A stretch of 64,000 nucleotides of DNA from the NCBI GenBank assembly GCA_036250195.1, contig JAVHZZ010000003.1, positions 20,989,504-21,053,503 on the forward strand, written 5' to 3'. Each line of letters opens with the position of its first letter. The stretch's first letter is position 1. The position numbers and the translations under genes are program-made. The notes below the pieces were generated by a model. The model did not search any database. It had not been told where the DNA came from and saw only the letters and a program-made list of their open reading frames with translations. The DNA is from Mixophyes australis (taxonomy: Eukaryota; Chordata; Amphibia; Anura; Limnodynastidae). Below, in pieces: positions 11,599-23,538 of this stretch.

Positions 11599-11916
11599 AT
11601 CATCATTTATTTATATAGCGCCGCTAATTCCGCAGCGCTGTACAGAGAATTCATTTACATCAGTCCCTGCCCCACTGGGGCTTACAGTCTAAATTCCCTA
11701 ATATACACACACACAGACTAGGGTCAATTTCTTAGCAGCCAATTAACCTACCAGTATGTTTTTGGAGTGTGGGAGGAAACCGGAGCACCCAGAGGAAACC
11801 CACGCAAACACAGGGAGAACATACAAACTCCATACAGATAAGGTCATGGTTGGGAATCAAACTCATGACCCCAGTGCTGTGAGGCAGAAGTGCTAACCAC
11901 TGAGCCACCAAAGCAC
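11599..11916 (-). repeat. tRNA-type SINE, near full length
   Basis: Read on the minus strand: a head GTGGCTCAGTGGTTAGCACT (A-box-like), a B-box-like GAGTTTGATTCCCAACC, then the body TGGAGTTTGTATGTTCTCCC and GGGTTTCCTCTGGGTGCTCC. It ends GCGGAATTAGCGGCGCTATA, TAAATAAATGATGATAA. The same family occurs at 12262, 18642, 32857, 37257, 42671 and 55404. The 3' end resembles the L2 LINE tail at 51471. Confidence 0.85.
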
Positions 11917-12261
11917 TCGCTAATGAATTTTTCCAGCAAAGCACCAGACCTATAAATCAGGGAATATTTTCATTAAGTTTAAAAGGTTTCTCAAATTATT
12001 TATACTTTCCAAAGTATTATTGCATCATATTAAAGGATGCCAGTAATTATATGGTGAAAGTTATATAAGCAGGTTGCCATATTGTTCAGTTAGGGACTAG
12101 GAACAAAAGATTGAGCGTGACCTATTAGAGTACAGCGAATACAGGTATCTTGAGGGCATGTGACTGGCGCTGATGAGAGAGGCCAGATAGAGTAAGGTGG
12201 GGAGGGCATAGGGAGGAATGGGGGTCAGGACCGGTACCCCCAGTATTGACAGGTGGGCTAT

Positions 12262-12566
12262 ATCATCATCACCATTTATTTATATAGCGCCAATGAATCC
12301 GCAGCGCTGCACAGAGAACTCACTCACATCAGTCCCTGCCCCATTTGAGCTTACAGTCTAAATTCCCTAACACACACAGACAGAGTAGGGTAAATTTGAT
12401 AGCAGCCAATTAGCCTACTAGTAAGTTTTAGGAGTGTGGGAGGAAACCGGAGCACCCGGAGGAAACCCCACGCAAACATGGGGAGAACATACAAACTCCA
12501 CACAGATAAGGCCATGGTCGGGAATCAAACCCATGACCCCAGCACTGTGAGGCAGAAGTGCTAACC
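12262..12566 (-). repeat. tRNA-type SINE, 5'-truncated
   Basis: Same family as the copy at 11599. The tail GGCGCTATATAAATAAATGG and (ATG)n lie at the low coordinate. The head stops at GGTTAGCACTTCTGCCTCAC, so the first A-box bases are lost. Sequence resembling the repeat at 8531 abuts it. Confidence 0.8.
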
Positions 12567-12570
12567 TATG

Positions 12571-12680
12571 ACAGGGTGCAAATTTGCTCCTGGACAAGTC
12601 ATGTTGCAATGCAAGAGGAGCAAAAGAAATTTTATTGTTGCTTGCAGGAGAGATACGTCTGACATCTGCATGTAACATAC
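12571..12680 (+). repeat. Dispersed repeat fragment related to 8.55 kb
   Basis: GCAAATTTGCTCCTGGACAA matches the segment at about 8568. Sequence after about 50 bases no longer aligns by eye. Confidence 0.4.
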
Positions 12681-14611
12681 AAATACAGAGCGACTTTATT
12701 ATTACACAGAGATCAAAAGTTCACCATAACCTCATCTTTTTTGGTGAAAAAAGTTGTTTTTTGTTATTTCGTTCTTGTGATTTTTTTAAACTATAACAAT
12801 AAACATCAATATGTACACACACACACACAATGTTTTGTTTTTCCAATTAGGATGCATTTTACCACTTCTGTAGTGATGACAACCGACCGACCTTACCTGG
12901 TGAAATATTTATATAGTTAGCATAACGATAAGTGGTACCCGCCATGTTGGTAGTTCAGCTGGTGTTGAACAAAAATAATTCTTATCCTAAGATTACAGTA
13001 CAACAGCGCCATCCAGTGGTCAATTGATTATGTAAGTAGTAAGTGACTGACTGGCTTTGCTAAAAAAAAAACAAAAAAACCAAAAACATTTGAAGGAAAT
13101 GTCTCACAAATAGGAGTACCTTTGCAGCGTTTTATATACAATATATATATATATTTTGGTTTTTTTCCTGTCCTCTTGATACATTTCCTAATGTGGATTC
13201 CGACAGTGCTGCTAACTCGGAATGTGGTTTTCCATTTTAATTCTGAAACATGTGTGAATAAAATCATTTTAGAAAGTACACTTTGTATATGAACACAAAA
13301 GATAGTTTGGCGCTTTGAAAAAAGCAATATATAAATTCCTATCTGTCAGCCTATACATACAAATGATTTTATTTACATGTACACATATTTTATTCATTTA
13401 AAGGAACGCACCATCTCTTTACTGATTTCTAATTTTTTTTAGGAGTCAGACCCTTCCCCTCATAGGTTGCTGCATTCTGTATAAATGGAGACTCGGAATG
13501 GTTTTAATGGTGACAACCTGATTACACTTGTTGCTACATCGGCCAGGGCTATCATTTATTTAGCCTTATAATTATTGATTAGCAACAAACTGCATAATTT
13601 TGACCCCACCCCGTGACAATGCATTTGCGATATTTCTTTGTGGGGGGCAGGCCAAAATTACATGATTTACAGCACCACAATGTCCCCTGCACTTGACCTT
13701 GTTTTTTAAAGTTGGCAAGTATGTTTTTTATTTTTTTATTAGTGATAGGGAACCTGAAGGAGCTGGGGGCCACAGGGGAAGGCTCAGACGGCCTCGTGTG
13801 GCCCTGGAGCCACCTGTTGCTCATCACTGTTTTATGTACTGCCAGCAAGACCATCTCTTCTCCTTACTCTAACGGGACACAGGAATGTCCTCTGTAGGGT
13901 GAGTCACATCAGCCTATTTTGCCAAGACCACTAATAGCTAAGACTGGACACACTGAATGATTGTATATAGTCTCTAATATAATACTGTACCTCTACTACA
14001 AATCAGTGCCAGTCCTGCCCCCAATCAGTCCAAGCTCTGCACCAATCTAACCAACTACGTACATATTCCAACAAAACCACACCCTCTTTCCCATAGGGGT
14101 CTGAGATGTGGCACAATCCAGCCAAAACTCAAACTGTGGCAAGCTATGGTAATACTGAACAGTGCAACTATATTTTGATAATCCATGTTTTGTTCCCAGT
14201 GTAATTAATTTGGGGGTCAATGTGATTTACATGTGACTTATGACCTTTTGTTACATTTTTTCCAAAGTAAACAACCACTGGATTGTACAGAATATATGAA
14301 CAAAGTGTAAAGACGTGGGAGATGAGAGGCTCAGGCCAAGACGTGGTACTGACGAAGGTTGTTACTTTCTAATTGTGGATTATAGACATCGCTAAGAACA
14401 AGGTCAGGCTGGCAACTTTTGGCCTGGGGAGCAACACAAGCAAGTAGCCCAGACTTTTCTACCAGTGCGTAACAGTAGAAAAATGTGCGGCAATAAAATA
14501 ATATGGGTGTGGTTTCTGTAATGTGGGTGTGGCTTATATAGCCAACGAAACACAGGAGAAATTGTTATGTCAAAGAGCTATAATCATATACAGCACCTAC
14601 CAGCTCCATGT
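12681..14611. other. Intergenic, no gene seen
   Basis: AT-rich DNA with short simple repeats: (CA)n at 12815-12828 and (TA)n at 13137-13153. At 13703-13722 GTTGGCAAGTATG matches the right terminus of the CATACTTGCC family. At 13741-13829 a roughly 90-bp inverted-repeat fragment begins AGTGATAGGGAACCTG and ends GTTGCTCATCACTG, like the ends of the hAT-type element at 33942. I see no coding or RNA gene. Confidence 0.5.
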
Positions 14612-15530
14612 AACAAAGCAGAGACTATTCTAGTGATCTCTATATAATACAGACAGCATTCTAGTGACCGATATACAATACAGAGAGCATTCTAATCTAC
14701 TCTATACAATTCACAGAGCATTCGATTGACCTCTATACCATACATAGAGCATTCTAGTGACCGATATACCATACATAGAGCATCCTAGTGACCTCTATAC
14801 CATACACAGAGCATTCTAGTGAATATACCATACATAGAGCATTCTAGTGCCCGATATACCATACATAGAGCATTCTAGTGACCAATATGCAATACAGAGA
14901 GAATTCTAATCTACTCTATATAATTCACAGAGCATTCCATTGACCTCAATACCATACATAGAGCACTCTAGTGACCACTATACAGTACAGGGAGTATTCT
15001 AGTGATCGATATACAATACACAAAGCATTCTACTGACCGAATTACAATGCAGAGAGCATACTAGTGAACAATATACCATACAGGGAGCATTCTAGTGACC
15101 ACTATACAGTACATAGAGCATTCTAGTGACCACTATACAGTAAATAGAGCAATCTAGTGATCAATATACAATACAGAGAGAATTCCAATGACCCATATAC
15201 AATAGGCAGCATTCTTGTGACTAAGATACAATACAGAGAGCATTCCAATACGCTCTTTACAATACACAGAACATTCATTGACCTCTATACCATACACAGA
15301 GCACTCTAGTGAACGCTATAGAGTACAGAGAGTATTCTAGTGACCAATTTACAATACAGAGAGTATTCTAGTGATCTTTGTACATTACAGAGAAAATTCT
15401 TGTGACAGATATACAATACAGAGAGCATTTTAATAAACAATATACATCACAGAACATTCTAGTAACCTTTATAGAACAGAGACCATTCTAATGGCCACTA
15501 GTTAAAACACAAAGCATACTAGTGACTACT
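14612..15530. repeat. 31-bp minisatellite
   Basis: About 28 imperfect units of 31 bp. A typical unit reads GAGCATTCTAGTGACCGATA followed by TACCATACATA. Variants are CTCTATAC, ACTATACAGTAC and an AATCTACTCTATAC form. Units diverge by point changes and a few short deletions (for example near 14820), so this is an old array. Confidence 0.9.
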
Positions 15531-16774
15531 GTTCAATGTCAACCCTATTTTGGAGGCCACTATCAAATGCTTTACTATACAGACCTCATACCTATGGTAG
15601 TTTTATAATGCAGGCCTTCCCATATCTCTTGTAGCTTTACTATATAGACCCTGATTTCTGGGTGCTCTATAATGCATCCCCTCTAATCTCTGATGGTGAC
15701 AACTAGATTTATGTTGGTGACACAAATGAAGGACTTTCCGCCCCCGCGGTCTCACAGCGTGCTGGAGAACAAGATTGGCTGTGCTGAGAGACCGTCATAC
15801 CCAGCAGACAGCTCCTAACACTCCAATTGGTGGAAAGTTCCAGCGACTCTCCAATCAGTGTGTCCCGACTCTGGTTGGTGGATAGACAGCAACTGTGTGA
15901 CTGCGCAGGAAGAGGATACTCCCTGGCCGTTCTTATGGTGTTGGCTGACACGTATACTGACTCAGTGCAATGACACAGAGTCGTAAATCCAGCTAATCAG
16001 CTAACTCTTCTCTCTAATAAGTTCACAGCGGAATACTAAGGACTTTATGTTCTGTAAATGAGTTAATTATCTGACTGTACTATCAGCGCAGTAGACTATG
16101 TGGGAACGTTTTTAGTTGCTAAATCCTGAGGAATTGGGAGATCCCAAGCATTTTTCAGAAGTTTGTCTTTTAAATTCAGGGAAATAAATACTGAATCACT
16201 GTACCAGCAGATCATTCTTTTTCACTGACAACCACATGGAAAGGCCATTACACGTTTGCAGTTATCACTGGGCATCTATGTACCTTGGCCCCTGGTATGT
16301 TGAGAGTCTCTCTTACTGTGCAGGATGTTACCATTGTTCAGTAAGTGGGCCGGTAACACCGCTGCCCCAATATTAACGGCTAACTCTCTGTTTACGATAC
16401 TAGAATTGTCTTCTGCAGGCGCCTTGAGAAGAACCTGCTGCCAGTTTCCTGGATGATTATGAATGTATCCTGACCGCTCTTATAGGATTGGACTGATGCA
16501 CGGGTACAATAGGAACAGAGGAGAGTACTTATAAAACCATCACTTTACATCAGGCCCTTTCTAATCTTGTAGATATTATTTAACATTTGTTTTTGGCCAG
16601 TTAAAGTCATTAAGTTTAGATGTTGTTTAAGCTTCGCTGTTAGAGACATGGATCTTTTTGTCTACAGAACCCTTTCTCGGGTGATAAGGCTGTTTTGTTT
16701 TCTCTCAGTAGGTAGGAAACAGGAGTTTGTTGTTTTTGGGCACATCATTACACATTGCTAGAATTAAGATGATA
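15531..16774. other. Intergenic stretch around the CCAAT cluster
   Basis: Apart from the CCAAT cluster, this DNA contains no recognisable gene, repeat or RNA. Short reading frames here have no family resemblance. Confidence 0.4.
15774..15880. promoter_or_regulatory. Cluster of CCAAT boxes
   Basis: Three exact CCAAT pentamers lie within 82 bp: ATTGG at 15774-15778, a CCAATTGG palindrome at 15823-15830 and CCAATCAG at 15851-15858. A GTTGG half-match follows at 15874. A GC-rich block, TCCGCCCCCGCGGTCTC, lies just before them at 15738-15754. Regular CCAAT groups are typical NF-Y-bound promoters or LTRs. If it is a promoter, the nearest gene in range is ADCY3, with a non-coding first exon about 6 kb above the ATG. 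No transcript evidence is available. Confidence 0.35.
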
Positions 16775-16779
16775 CATAG

Positions 16780-17547
16780 TGTCACGAGCCGCGGCGGTAC
16801 TCACAGCCGCCGCGGCTCGCTTCTGGCTCCCACTGGCGTCCCGGCCGTCACCTTGATGACCGGGACGTCATTTCCTCTTCCTGCTCGGCCGTCGCCAAGG
16901 CAACGGCCGGACACCTCTTCAGTAGCGCTGCGTCCCGGCAGTGCTAGAAGCCGGGCGCATGTGCGCAATAGACAGCCTGTGGGCTGATTGAATGAAGGGG
17001 CTGAACTACAGGACATTAGCCTGCAACTGTGTGTATTTCAGGGACAAGCCCTGATTGGTCCTGCTCTGTACCAGCAATTACTCTGCAGGTGTGTATACAA
17101 GTTCTGATTGGTCTATGCCTGTATTTAAGGCAATTAGGTCTGCTGCCTCATTGCCGGTTATAGCTTCTGTTGCCAGTCTGCTGACCTGCTTTGTGCCTTG
17201 TTCCTGCCTGTTGGACTTTCTGCTGATTACCCGTGTATGACCCTTTGCCTGGATTTGGACTTTGCTTGTGTATCTCGTGACCCTGACCTCTGGCCTGTTT
17301 ACCGATCTTCCTGTCTGCTCGTGCCCCTTGACCTCGGCTTGTTAATTGGAATTGCTATCTGCTGCCGGCCCTTGACCTCTGCTTGGACTTCACTCCGTTT
17401 GCCTGGGTTCTCTCCAGCCGGTACACACTTCACGACCCTCTGTCAATCTGCAGCCCAGTCTGTCCCCACCATCAGGGGCTCCAGTGAACACCTGATTGGC
17501 AGAGTAGACTCCGGGTTGTGTTGTGCCGGCTGGAGGGGTTCCTAACA
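16780..17547 (+). mobile_element. Solo LTR with 5-bp target duplication
   Basis: A 768-bp LTR beginning TGTCACGAGC and ending CCTAACA, flanked by perfect CATAG duplications (16775-16779 and 17548-17552). A strong GC hairpin lies at 16785-16819, with arms CGAGCCGCGGCGG and CCGCCGCGGCTCG. GACCGGGACGTCA is shared with the LTR at 24196. CCAAT-type GATTGG boxes and TATTTAAGG near 17123 could be its promoter. No internal retrotransposon sequence adjoins it, so it is a solo LTR, probably Ty3/gypsy-type. Confidence 0.88.
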
Positions 17548-17552
17548 CATAG

Positions 17553-18079
17553 GTGAATGGCTTATAAAGTATAAATATGTACTTACGATAAACATGGAGA
17601 GGGTTGGGGGGATTGTAGAGAGCAGGAGGTGGATACTACAGGAAATATCGGTACAGGAGGAAGTGTTTTGGCAAACTCCTTCTAATGACTTAGAGTAACA
17701 TGGTCCAGAGAGCTCAGTGGGGCATTTGGTTTGTTTTTGGCTGGGTTCTCCCTGAGAAAATTATGGCGAATCCATTGAATGTAGGGAGCTTCTCATATGG
17801 AATTATACTGTAGTAGGTATTTATCTGAGAGTTGGCCATCAAGGAATAGAAAGATTGGTGCCTGCCAGGAGTTACTGCTCGGAGAGGTACGTGGTACAGA
17901 TTGTGTCAGCGCCCTCTAGCTGCAAAGCCCAGAGTAACTGTCACCTACGTCGCTCCAGGTCCTGTTCTCTGATGCCAACTTCTCCCAGCACTGTGCTCAG
18001 GAGGAGAATAGGGCTTCCTCTGTGTGCAGCTTATTGAGCTAAATCAGCCCTGAGCAGTGACATTCTGGGTGGCCTGCAT
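17553..18079. other. Intergenic, nothing recognised
   Basis: No gene, RNA or repeat was identified. Short open frames at 17855-18037 show no domain features. Confidence 0.4.
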
Positions 18080-18370
18080 GGGCATCTCTCAGGAAATTAG
18101 AGAAACAACAATCCTAGATTTAGTTCTCAGAAATTGACACGTAGCATCAAATACGAACCGTAGAAGAGAATTGGGGTCTAGTGATCATCGGCCAATGTGG
18201 TTTAATATACAGACAGCAATTAAGCAGAACTGCACTAAAACAACGGTTTTACGTTTCAGAAACAGAGCTTTGTGCCGGATATGTTAGGGAAAGCCAATAA
18301 AGTACTCCATAGAAGTGGCATAAGTGCTAAGAAAACTGCATATAAGAGGAAGAGAGCCAAAACCAGATCC
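18080..18370 (+). mobile_element. CR1-like LINE fragment (endonuclease end)
   Basis: Conceptual reading gives IRETTILDLVLRN followed by RRRELGSSDHRPMWFNI and then KTTVLRFRNRALC. The LDLVLxN, GSSDHxxxxF and T.VxxFRxA patterns are the last blocks of the apurinic-type endonuclease in CR1-group LINEs. The SDH motif is its catalytic histidine block. Stops interrupt it, and no reverse transcriptase follows. Confidence 0.6.
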
Positions 18371-18641
18371 AATCAGAGATGGATATAAAGCTAGTGTAAC
18401 AGACTGAACGCACAATAACACACGCAAACAGAAAAGGTTGTACAGCCATTAAATAAAAATAACAAGGTTTACTTAAATACATTCATGAAAAATAAGCAAA
18501 GGGAGGAATGTTGGGAGCTAAAAACTGACGGGGTTGAATATGTTGAAGGAGAAAAAGCAGACTGCCGGAATAACTTTTTTTTGGTCTTTACTAATTGTTG
18601 AAAGGCCAAAGAAACACCCTACTGCACTGTAGATAGAAATA

Positions 18642-18765
18642 CATGGTGGCTCAGTGGTTAGCCCTTCCGCCTCACAGTGCTGGGGTCATGAGATTGTTCT
18701 CTACCATGGCCTTATCTGTGTGGAGTTTGTATGTTCTCCCAATGTTTGTGTGGGTTTCCTCCAAC
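18642..18765 (+). repeat. tRNA-type SINE head fragment
   Basis: ATGGTGGCTCAGTGGTTAGC, then CCGCCTCACAGTGCTGGGGT and TGGAGTTTGTATGTTCTCCC. Sequence identity stops after GTGGGTTTCCTCC, so this copy lacks its 3' half. Confidence 0.75.
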
Positions 18766-18989
18766 AAGAACTCTATAGGACAGGTCATCATAGTGTCATA
18801 AATACATAGATGAGCCAATAGGGAGCCAGGAATCCTTGGTGGTAAATCAGCCCCAGGAGGCTACTAATAAATTGTAATTAAATAGACTGTTTGCGCAAGC
18901 GTCTGGAGTCCCTTTCTGGCAATGCACTTGGCGAATTCAGTGGTGCAAAGGTCTAAGACAATAGCCTACTGAGCAGTGGAGGAAGGTGA

Positions 18990-19235
18990 TGTGGTCAGAT
19001 GAGTTATTCTTCACCATGTTCTCCCCAAATTAGTGCATTTGAGCCACCAACCCAGAAACTCTACAGCCCAAAGTGCTTGTTTCCAACAGTGAGGAGCTCT
19101 AGTGGTTCTATAATGTTGTGAGGGTGCAAGGTCAATTCTAATCACTACTTAATGCCACAGAGTGACCATCTTCACCCCAATTTGCAGCATTTCTTTGCTG
19201 ACAGAGAGTCCACAGAGCATGATGATAAAAACACT
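18990..19235 (+). mobile_element. Possible Tc1-like transposase relic
   Basis: TGGTCAGATGAGTTATTCTT reads WSDELFF, resembling the WSDESxF block of Tc1-like transposases. In-frame segments such as NPETLQPKVLVS and a decayed PQFAAF region follow in the expected order. Heavily mutated. Family assignment rests on one motif and gene order. Confidence 0.4.
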
Positions 19236-20690
19236 GGAAATTAGGATCTCCTTGTATATTTGTACAATTTCAATATTGTTACCTTACACTGAACGCTAAG
19301 TCAGCCACCTTAACTAATTTAATTGTTAATTTTTGTAACATGAATGAGCTATTAATATTGTCACTGATATGGCTTGCCTAGTAGCTCTGATTTAGGTGTT
19401 ACACTAAGCATAGTGAGGACCAAATTTTCTGTAGCCAAAATTATGAAGTAGCTCCTACCCCCCCTTTCTCTCTCCCTACTTCCTCCGCCCTCCTACTCCC
19501 CTTTCTCTCTCCCTCCCCTCTCCCCCTTTCTCCACCCACCTACTGTCCCCTTTCTCTTTCCCTCCCCTCTCCCCCTTTCTCCACCCACCTACTCTCCCCT
19601 TTCTCTTTCCCTCCCCTCTCCCCCTTTCTCCACCCACCTACTCCCCCCCTTTCACGAGAAAGTGTGCGGAAATTAGCGGATATTTGTTGGCCATGCAGAG
19701 TCGCACGCAACTAGAGAAACGTTTCACTCAGCATCAGCTGCACAACATGCCAGGTATATGATATATAAACATTCATAAAGACAATGCAAATGTCATTTCT
19801 GTGAGTTCAGTGTGCCACAAGCTTTGAACCTCCGCCCATATTGAAGCTTTCAATCAGTTTATATTGACTGTCTGATTGAAAGCACTGATTTCAGCCATGT
19901 AAGTGGCTCTGCAAGCATACAAACACTAGTCGACTTCACAATCCTGTGTGTGTGTCAGTTTTCCCATCGTCATCACTAGTATTGCACCAGAATCAAGCCA
20001 CGACTGTTTGCAAAGTCTGCATCCGATTGTACTCAGTCGTAAGGATCGATACATTTGAGAGATATTGAACTTTGCATCAATCACTATTGCGAGCGCTAGT
20101 GTTCTGAGCTTGCAAAAAAATACATAATATAAATTCAAAACTGCTACTTGAGTTTCACTCTGCATGATCCCCAATGTGTTAAACACTCGCGGTGTGGCCC
20201 TCTGGTTCTTTATTGCTCATACCCACCAGTTAGCCAGGACTAAGGACAGTACAGAGTGTCCACAAGGGTCGCACTGCAACACAAAAAAAAATACAAGTTA
20301 ACAGAAAATTGCCGACCCCCTATGCCCAAGAATTTGTAAAATAACGTGTGCAGACATTTCGGACAAGTCTGCAGGAATGCACATAAATGCTTTTCCTGGT
20401 TAAATAAGTTAATCATTTATAAGTTTTGTGATAAGAAAACCAAATGTTTCTCATTCTCAGACAACTGGAATTTAATAGTAATAGTTAGGACTCGTTCACA
20501 TGAATGCCTCCAGAGAATTCTCTCTTTACGCTTGCAGAATGGAACGCAATGCGAGACTGTGACGGGTGAATGAAGACATAGGATATTGAAAGAGGCGAAA
20601 ACACCTACTTACTTGACTCATCGCAGAGGGATCTGGCCGTCACTCTCACTGATGGCGTCCGCGCAAAGGCTGGAGAAAGGGGGTGTTCGA
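19236..20690. other. Intergenic with a polypyrimidine repeat
   Basis: About 19448-19660 is almost pure C/T. It contains about three units of a 50-bp repeat with CCACCCACCTACT, CCCCTTTCTC and CCCTCCCCTCTCCCCC. Such mirror-like homopyrimidine DNA can form triplex structures. The remainder holds no gene that I can see. Confidence 0.6.
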
Positions 20691-20693
20691 GTA

Positions 20694-21130
20694 TCTATAA
20701 TATAAAAGCCTAGCGGCGTGTGTTAGTCTGTGTGTGGAAAAAGAAAAAAAAAAAGCTGTAGCACCCCCTGCTGGGCGGAGTTATACACTGACCTACTAAA
20801 TTCTTAGCATTATCTAATATATAAAAGTAAAAGCCTAGTGGCATGTGTTAGTGTGTGGAAAAAACTATTTTCTCAGAAAGGGCTCATCCAATTGACCTGA
20901 AATTTGGTATACTGACATTATTTGACAAAAAAATTAGAATAGTGAAGTCAGTTAACTTCCATCATCCCCCCTTCCACACGTGGGAGGGGTAGTAAAGGCT
21001 AAATTTACGAGTTGAGGGGTCAAACTCATTTTCGTGAGGTAATTTTACCTCATGAACACACATTAAAAAGGGCGCTTGCGTCGGGAAGTAACGCTCTTCC
21101 CCTGAGGAGGCCTGGGCTAGGCCCAAACGC
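20694..21130 (+). repeat. Unclassified repeat, possibly Helitron-like
   Basis: TCTATAATATAAAAGCCTAG and CGGCGTGTGTTAGT at 20694 are echoed at about 20817 by ATATATAAAAG, AAAAGCCTAGTGGCATGTGT and TAGTGTG. CCAATTGACCTGAAATTTGG and TATACTGACA follow. A TC start with TATATAAAAGCCTA is seen in non-autonomous Helitrons, but no CTRR hairpin end was located. Confidence 0.4.
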
Positions 21131-22220
21131 ATGACAAGAACCTTTTTAAGACCTTAAGTAGCTTGATTTGACTAGAATGCATGAGTATCATGCACGGGTT
21201 AACTTGTCCGAACATAACAGGGGAGGGAGACCTTTGTCTCGTATACCAGGCAATCATTTTGGTGTAGGGAACATACAAGAAGGACAGTTCCTCTGGTTGA
21301 GCACACCACTGGAAACGGTCCTCTCCCGACTATAGCTGCGAACTGGTGGTCCACCATGGCGAATTCTTCAATCCTGGTCAACTCCGAGTGGGTTGTCTCA
21401 CTTTGAGGGGGTCTTCAAGGCTCACATCTGCTGACCAATACCTGCCATGGACTGTCCCTATCCAATGTTGAGAGAAGAAACATATATATAGTACCAACGT
21501 CAGTGGAACGTCTACTAATGCAAGTTATTTTTAAGAACTGTAACTCTTAGCGCCAATAATCTGGAGTTTGACGCCCAGCTGTTTTTTCATAAGGAATAAA
21601 CTCTGGATTAAAACATCTTTCAAATAACAGTTCAGAGGTCTGCGATTTACTGGAAAACATATAACGTCTAGACCATTTTTCTTCTTCACCATGGCTGTAT
21701 TTTATTAGGTGAAATTAATATGTGGAGGAACCACAGAATACAAAATCTATATAAAGAGCAGATAAAATGCCTATTTACTTACAAATTATGTTGTTTTAAA
21801 ACTAAAATTCTGCTTATAAAACAGTCGGATCATTCACTGATACAAACACATAGCAAATAAATAAAAAAAATATATGTCAGACAGATGAAATCTTTCAACT
21901 AAAAACAACAATTGTCTCACACAACACGATTTTAGTCTGGAAGCATGTATGTTACTCTATAGTTTATACTAAATTGAACGAACAGTAAACACGCCTCAAC
22001 TTAGTTAACTACAAGGGACAGTCAATGAACTGGCTACGCAGCAGTATAGACACAAAATTTGTATGCAAACAAATATTCAAATCCATAAAAAGGGGAGGGG
22101 GTTCAAACTACAAAAATCTGTAGGTGCGGCTAGTTTCGGTCTGTGCAAACACAGTGCTTATCATCAAGGCCGCCACCAGAAATCGTGGGGCCCAGTACAA
22201 TGAAGCAGGCAAGTTGCATA
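21131..22220. other. Intergenic, AT-rich
   Basis: No gene was recognised. At about 22166-22195, GGCCGCCACCAGAAATCGTG and GGGCCC resemble the end of a hAT-type MITE, but the partner end was not found. Confidence 0.4.
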
Positions 22221-22316
22221 TAATGGAATGGTGAATGCAGCATTAATGGAATGGTGAATGCAGCATTAATGGAATGGTGAATGCAGCATTAATGGAATGG
22301 TGAATGCAGCATTAAT
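22221..22316. repeat. 23-bp tandem repeat, four units
   Basis: Four nearly identical copies of TGGAATGGTGAATGCAGCAT followed by TAA. The high identity suggests recent expansion. Confidence 0.9.
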
Positions 22317-23530
22317 GAAAGAGGAATAATCAGTTGATATGGAGAATGCGTCAACAGCGCAGCATTAATAGTGAATGCTGGAGCAGACCAGAAAATAAAC
22401 TCAAGAAAATACAGTATTTTGGTTTGGTATAGCATTATTATAAAGGCCATGTGTACTATGGTTGTAAATTCATAGGAATAACTGATCCCTATTCCAAAGG
22501 ACAATAATTGAGCATTCACCATGCAGCCGATAGGACCACGGACATATGACAAGCAGTATACATTTTTACATTTGTGTCTTGCAGTACTCATTTTTAGGAA
22601 ATCATATTTAAGGTTGGTAGGGGTGGTAATATAATGGTAGGGGGTCGAACTTTGATGTGACATTTACAATTTTGGACAGTGCACTTTTCCAAATTCCATG
22701 CACCTAATTTGGGGAGGTGTGTCCCGAGAGCGGAGCGTTGGCGTGGACCTTGTGAGAATACCCAGGCGCACAGATGAAAACCAAAAGCTGCATACAGCAC
22801 AGCGCATAAATTTGGTTCAGTGGAGGCAACTATAATGTGATCTCAACCAATATTCAGCCTATTAAGAAGCTGCTTCACACTCAGACAATCACAAAGTAAA
22901 ACAACAATCATCAGTATAGGAAACTAGAGACCATTTATAAAACGGAGAAAAGCCCTCTATCGGGATATCTATAAAAGGAACAGAGAAGTCTACTTAACAA
23001 GGATCACGGTGTTAAAAATCTCAGGTTGGCGATAGCAGAAGAAAATTAACAAATGCTTTATTATTTAAATAAAACCTTGTTTTTTCACATGGCAATTTTT
23101 TTTTATATATAAAAAAAAAATATTTTGTTTAATATTTTTATTCTATTTATAAACTTTTTTTTATTTTAAATTGAAAGACCAATTCCAGGTGTATATTTCC
23201 AATGTGCATGCGTGATCCAGCTAGCTGAGTCACATAGGAGCATATTGTTGCCGATTGCGCTTCTTTCATGCGCTGTCCATAGGCACACACTGGGAAGTTC
23301 TCTGTGGAATAAATAACTTTATATTAAACTGTGCAGAAATATCAGCATACAGACAAAACATATCTTGTATGTAACACAACATGAAAAGAAACAGCAATAT
23401 TCTTTCTACAACAGAGTACATTACTATAATACAGAGTGACGACACAATGACACATTTAGGAACAGCTCCACCTGCTGCCCCTCCAGTGTAATCACTCATG
23501 CAACATTAAGTCTGAATCTGTTGTAGTATC
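22317..23530. other. Intergenic, nothing recognised
   Basis: AT-rich DNA with an A/T hairpin-prone stretch at 23080-23170. There are no coding, RNA or transposon signals beyond chance frames. Confidence 0.4.
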
Positions 23531-23538
23531 TCAACACC

